A DNA stretch of 64,000 nucleotides, taken from NCBI GenBank assembly GCA_029204225.1, contig MU832086.1, forward strand, positions 1 to 64,000, given 5' to 3'. Of the stretch, positions 59,253 through 64,000 are shown one piece after another; position 1 is the stretch's first letter, and every line of letters begins with the position of its first letter. The position numbers were made by a program, and so were the translations under genes. Below the pieces are notes generated by a model, which saw only the letters and a program-made list of their open reading frames with translations, had not been told where the DNA came from and made no database searches. Origin of the DNA: Diphasiastrum complanatum. Its lineage: Eukaryota; Streptophyta; Lycopodiopsida; Lycopodiales; Lycopodiaceae.

Positions 59253-59637
59253 CTGAACTATAAATAAAGCATGGTAAACAGCTTATGTAGGTTCAACAGA
59301 TCTAGTTTGAAACTGAGTTAGCACTCCTATTTATCAAGATTGAATGATTTTTGAACTTGAGTTAGGTTCTTGCAATCTGTGGCTTCCAGAACCTAAAACG
59401 ACAATTTCTAGAAAAAGAAATTTCTCTGGCTCAGATGCAGAGCAATCTGCGTAGCTGAACTACAAATTAAGCATGGTAAACACAACTTATGTAGGTTCTA
59501 TAAATCCAATTTGGAACTGAGTTAGTACTCCTATTTATCAAGAATGAATGGTTTTTGAACCTGAGTTAGGTTCTTGCAATCTGTGGCTTCCAGAACCTAA
59601 AACGATGATTTCTAGCAAAAAAAAATTTGTCGGCTCA
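59253..59637 (+). repeat. Imperfect tandem duplication of about 200 bp
   Basis: Units 59253-59454 and 59455-59637 both run from CTGAACTA and AGCATGGTAAACA through GAGTTAGGTTCTTGCAATC to CGGCTCA or CTGGCTCA. Several substitutions separate them. The duplication sits just left of a gypsy fragment and may be part of its LTR or flank. Confidence 0.8.
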
Positions 59638-59879
59638 ATGCGAAGCACCTTTGTACTTTGAAGCGTGAAGATCCGCCTCCTTTCGATCTTCGCGTCTTCT
59701 TCGTTTTTCATCCTCGCCATTGAGCTTTTCTGGGTCCATGAACATTTCTTCTTCGTGTTCGGGTATCCTCTAGTCAACGAACATTTGACCGTCGTCTTCG
59801 AGTCGTCAGTCCTCAAAGCTTTGGTCTTCGCATCCGGGCAGCACCCTTGCGTTTTTGTGGACTTGAGCTCTAAATCTAG

Positions 59880-60347
59880 CAAAGCTTTGTGGCTCGAAAC
59901 AAAGTGTTTCTTCAGCACTGACCAAGCACCATTCCAATTGGTTAGTGGTTAAAACGTGATAATGCCAGTGGAGTTTTTGGTACCATCATTGAGGGTTTCT
60001 ACCACAAAACATCTTGATGCATCCAAATCTCTACAACTGTGCCATGAAGCTTTACATAAACTTTGCGAGACACGCCTATTGGTTGTACATGCATTGGCAG
60101 CCGAGTGAACATGATGCAAGCATGACATGATCGTCGGTTACACAAGAAGGATCTTGGTGATGGAGATTTGGTACTAATGTATAAAACCAAGGTGATCAAG
60201 AAAAAAATGAAGTCCACTAGTGAGGGTCCATATCGTATCAAGGAGATCTTTAGCCATGGAACCGTGAACTTGGAACATCTTGATGGGACACAGTTTGACA
60301 CACCCATCAATGGTAGCCGACTACATAAGTACTGGCCACCACAATAG
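59880..60347 (+). pseudogene. Ty3/gypsy integrase C-terminus with GPY/F module
   Basis: Frames in order: KALWLETKCFF, APFQLVSG (family TPFQLVYG), then MPVEFLVPSLRVS and LHKLCETRLL, and after a phase change GDGDLVLMYKTKVIKKK, SEGPYRIKEI and NGSRLHKYWPP. The GPYRI block is the GPY/F module of gypsy integrases. Frameshifts and a stop show decay. No LTR was placed. Confidence 0.75.
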
Positions 60348-60616
60348 CTCATATATGGCCTGTTACTGCCTTGTAGAACACTTCCAGATGTGATTTTACA
60401 CTACAAATGGCAATTGCAAAGCAGATCTATGCAAGATATAGATCCAAATGAGATCAACAGGGTAGCAGAACGCCCTCTGACAACAAAAATCCTCTGATAA
60501 TGCATATCAGACTTGAAGATCTCAGAAAAAATTAACAAAAATAGGAATAAAAATCACTTAAACTGATGGATCAACTACCAGATCTTCATAAGAACTCTCG
60601 AAAGACTCACCATAGC

Positions 60617-61048
60617 CTAGATGAAAAATGTCTCATAATGATCACAACAAGTATGACCATTCAATATGCACTTCCTATGATTATCAAGATTACTTATGCT
60701 AGAAACATAAGTCCAAAAATCACCACAACTTGGCATGATTTTTCCAATATTGAAATCAAAAGGTATTTCCATCTCAATAAGGCTAACTACTTGCTTATGG
60801 ATATAAGTGTCCACTTTGGATGCTTCACTTATTCTCATAAGAAGTTTACAACTTGCCTTTAGGATTGAAAACATACAATTTTCATCTTTATGAATGAACA
60901 CATCATTCATGATCTTATTGAAACCAAAAGATCCTACATTATGAAGATATTTCCATTTCCTTGACTTCATAACTAATGTAAGCTTACAAGGGAAATGTAT
61001 TTTGCTATCTTTCAAGGCATCACACTCAACTAGTATTGCCTTAATCAC
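60617..61048 (-). pseudogene. Unknown ORF in the RT position of element D
   Basis: A 143-residue frame opens with IKAILVECDALK, matching SKAILVEYE of element C, and holds CKLLMRISEASKVDTYIHK, matching CKLFMRVSESSFEDTYLHN. A one-base deletion beside SQR separates it from the upstream frame, and an in-frame ATG is lacking at its start. No catalytic motif is visible. Function unknown. Confidence 0.55.
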
Positions 61049-61608
61049 CTTTGAGATACAAAAATCTCTTCAAAGCAAAATGGTTCTTCATAAGTTGACA
61101 TGATAGCATAAATGAAACTATTTTCATTTTGTGATTGCTGCTCCTTATTCTTGATTGATTTCTCTTGGATCATAACAATAAGTTTGAACTTATCTAAAGT
61201 TCCAAGCAAAATACTTTCCAAGGACATAAAACAAATCCAAGTTACTTTCATGAAAGTGACATCTATCTTTGTATCTTGAATCAAACAATGCACTTCCAAA
61301 TGAAAAATTTCAAAAGATTTGACATGTGTTGCGATGGACTCTTGAAGACAAATCTTGCAAGTCCTTGTGAGACTCCAAGCCTCATTCACCTTTCCACAAA
61401 GGAAACACCTTTCCTTGGACTTGTCCTTCTTGTATTTGCATTTTGAACTTGAAGCTCCATCCTTCACCTCGGCCCCCTTGATTTGGTTCTCCTTGGACGG
61501 ATTGGTCTTCTTTTTGTAGCATCTTGAGAAAAAATATCCTCCCTTGCCACAAAGGTTGCACTCAGGATCCTTTCTTTCCTTCAATAAGATGCCACCTATT
61601 GATGCCAT
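61045..61608 (-). pseudogene. Element D shortened Gag with degenerate zinc knuckles
   Basis: It begins MASIGGILLKER at 61608, like the Gag starts of elements A and C, then passes directly to CNLCGKGGYFFSRC, where the histidine of the knuckle is missing. A second partial knuckle, CFLCGK, follows, with a Lys-rich linker. The Gag capsid is deleted. The end (YEEPFCFEEIFVSQR) matches the RT lead-in of element C. Confidence 0.65.
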
Positions 61609-63263
61609 GTGAATAAAAACCTGTGATATGATTCTACAAATGTAATTTGTGACTTTCAAGAGACTAGATTTGAACATCTTTAACAATCTAGAAGGATCTA
61701 CAAAAGATCTAGCTCACAAACCTAAGAATCAATTTTCACACTAATGACTAGTCACTTGGAAATTTTGCTTTGATCACTAAGACAAAAGCACACAATCTTT
61801 GAATCAAATCACAAAAGAAATCAGATCCAATCTCCTATTGGACTCATCAAATACCAATGACTCTTTCTTTTGAAAATTGAAATGGATATGAAAAGATTTG
61901 ACACCTAGATTTTCCTTTTCACTTGACTAGTTCTCTCAACACTTGAGATTCTTGAACAAAAGATGGGTTTTGTTTCAAACACCTAAAAATCAAACTTAAG
62001 ACTCACTCTTGACCCAAATAATCTCACTTTTGAGATTAAGAATGAATTCGATTTGATATGAAAACAAACTATACCACCAATTTTTCACAAAGCTTAAAAA
62101 ATTAGACAACTAGAGATTCACAAAGATCTCAACCATGCATGAATAATCAAATATGGACTCCTCCTCATTCTAGACATCCAATGGGATCACAAATTGACCC
62201 TCACACTCTCACAAAGAAAGTTGAATAGAACTAATTTAAGTTTCATACATACTAAGTCAATTTTTGCTCAACAAATTGAATTCGATCACTCCTATTGGAA
62301 TCCACCAATTACTCTACCTTCTAAGACTTGGAATGAAATTCAAAATCAAAAGTTGTGTCTTTTTCTCACTAAGATATTGTGCTTCAAAGAGCTAATGCCA
62401 CTTAGAAAGATTTGATCACGTAGGAGAAGACAAACTCTCCACCAATAACAACACAAAATGAGCTTCTAGATCTTGCCCTCTACAAAGGAAGGAACGCTTA
62501 GAAAATTGGATCTCTCTCTACACATTTGCCATAGACTCCTTAATGACTCTTTTCTAACCTTACAATTACTCAAACAAATTGAGTAGGGTTGAACAATGTG
62601 ACTTGGATCTCAATCTCTTTTCTAGAACTCTCAATTGAAGCCAATCTATGTCAAATTCTACAAAAGATTTGCATAGATGCTCTATATGCACTAGAAACTC
62701 TCAAAGGTTTCACTTGGAGAATAGATCCAAGGATGTTTTCTAGCAAATTGATGCTTCTAAACTTGACCCTATCACTCTTGAACAAATCTAGAGTGATGGT
62801 ACAATGGATTTCATCCTCTCACCTTGCATATCACTCCTTAATCTATGATTTTTGGCAAAATCTCTATCAACTTCATCATGCACTCAAAAAAATCAGAGAA
62901 AATCATTTAATGCTCCTAATTCAAGCTTCAATTTTTTTTTTTTTTGGCTGATCTAATCCAAGAACTAATCAAGGGATTAGATTTACTATAGAAAATGCTT
63001 GATTTTGCACCAAAAATCACTCAAATTGGGTGTGTGAGTCAAATTCTACAAATTTTTGAAATTTCTCAGTCAAAATTGGAGATATACGGACTCACACATG
63101 TGAAAAGGGTTCCTACAGCCCACAACAAGATCTGGACCAAAAATTTTGAGGATAGCTATCAAATCCAACTCGCTACACAAAATTTGACTAGTTTCCTAAA
63201 AATTGCTAATTTTGGCTTTGATTTGGATTAACCCTATCAATTTTAACAAAACCTCTTGTACTT

Positions 63264-63276
63264 GGCTCTGATACCA
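63264..63276 (-). other. Primer-binding site of element D
   Basis: The minus strand reads TGGTATCAGAGCC next to the LTR end at 63277, complementary to initiator tRNA-Met. Confidence 0.9.
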
Positions 63277-64000
63277 TGTGCAAAAAGTACAAAAAGGACC
63301 AAGAGTGGATCCTAATCTGATCCTCAAGAGGGATTGGTTGTCGATCTATCAATCTACTTGAGATTAAGATCAATCTAGATCAATTCTAGACACAAAATCC
63401 TAACAAGAACAATCATTAATTGAAGGTAGGTGTACTTTCTGGTTTCACACGTGTGAAACACTGTCTGAGTACGGAATCCAATCTGAAAATCAAGTACAAC
63501 CTCAAAACAATCAAAACAAATGTAGACAAATGGAGAGAATCACTCAAAATTGCTTCCAAAACCAAGATTGGTGGCTCACAATGATTATGGCCAAATGTGG
63601 CTCTATATATACAATAAGTGGGAGATCGTGGTACTGATCATCCATCTGATCCCACATGTGTGAGGGTGCTTTGTCATATGATGATTCATCATGCAAAACT
63701 AACACTTGGACAAACCCTTCTATTTTGAGCACTTTTGGTCCAATTTCGTACTATATGGAGATCAACTTGGAAATCTTCTAGAAGTCAAAACTCGCCTACT
63801 TCAGCTTATTCCACACGTGTGAGCTGTCCTCTACACATGGGATGTGACACCTATTCAAAGTATTTGGCTCATGCAATCAATAGATTGATGCCATGTGTCA
63901 TATGTCTAGAAAACTAGTTTTTGGCCATTTTAGCCACTAGAACTTGAATTAAATCATATGTACAACATATATGATTATGGTACATGACAAGTACACTAGT
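63277..64000 (-). repeat. 5' LTR of element D (incomplete)
   Basis: On the plus strand it begins TGTGCAAAAAGTAC, so the element-sense LTR ends GTACTTTTTGCACA. It runs past the window edge. It contains two CACACGTGTG palindromes (about 63450 and 63812). Confidence 0.85.

Larger units (their letters stand above)
60617..64000 (-). mobile_element. Element D: RT-less copia element related to C, cut by right window edge
   Basis: On the minus strand: an LTR (63277 to beyond 64000), a primer-binding site, a 1.65-kb leader, a shortened gag (start 61608), and a reading frame with the RT lead-in and the unknown region shared with element C. Protease, integrase and RT were not found. Its LTR is nearly identical to the truncated 3' LTR of element C over 207 bases. 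The 3' end near 60.6 kb is not defined. Confidence 0.7.

Overview
This is nuclear DNA of a land plant. It has intron-rich genes with GT..AG splice sites, a plant-type MAP65 gene, and dense nested LTR retrotransposons with tRNA-Met primer-binding sites. Large retroelement-filled introns and a LINE-like element with an uncommon reverse transcriptase suggest a big, TE-rich genome, for example a fern, a gymnosperm or an early-diverging angiosperm. I cannot fix the species from sequence alone.

Two host genes can be rebuilt exon by exon, each with phase kept across every junction. (1) Positions 5905-9476, minus strand: a complete 11-exon MAP65/ASE1/PRC1 microtubule-bundling protein, 603 aa. (2) Positions 34939-54535, plus strand: a 7-exon, 19.6-kb gene for a 632-aa DEAD-box-like protein. 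Its two RecA-like halves are recognisable, but the nucleotide-binding and catalytic motifs are replaced, so it looks like a pseudo-helicase. Its introns 1 (5.9 kb) and 5 (9.3 kb) hold copia and gypsy fragments and small terminal-inverted-repeat elements with 8-bp target duplications.

The rest is mobile DNA. 1-4303: a young minus-strand copia element (A), cut by the window edge. 11.5-21.3 kb: a degraded copia relic apparently split by a LINE-like element (about 11.9-15.2 kb) and a truncated copia element (E, 17.1-20.2 kb). 21.8-27.9 kb: a copia element (C). 27.9-30.3 kb: the 3' half of an E-family element (F). 30.3-32.8 kb: the 5' half of another copia on the opposite strand (B). 32.8-33.3 kb: an A-family LTR remnant. 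59.9-60.3 kb: a gypsy integrase remnant. 60.6-64.0 kb: a minus-strand relative (D) of element C, running off the right edge.

The most unusual signal is that A, C and D are gag/protease-bearing copia elements in which the integrase core is deleted and the reverse transcriptase/RNase H is absent. In its place is a long reading frame I do not recognise. A carries one such segment (open for about 270 codons to the window edge); C and D share a different one. This looks like a group of non-autonomous copia elements carrying variable replacement ORFs. The pseudo-helicase is the second main point.
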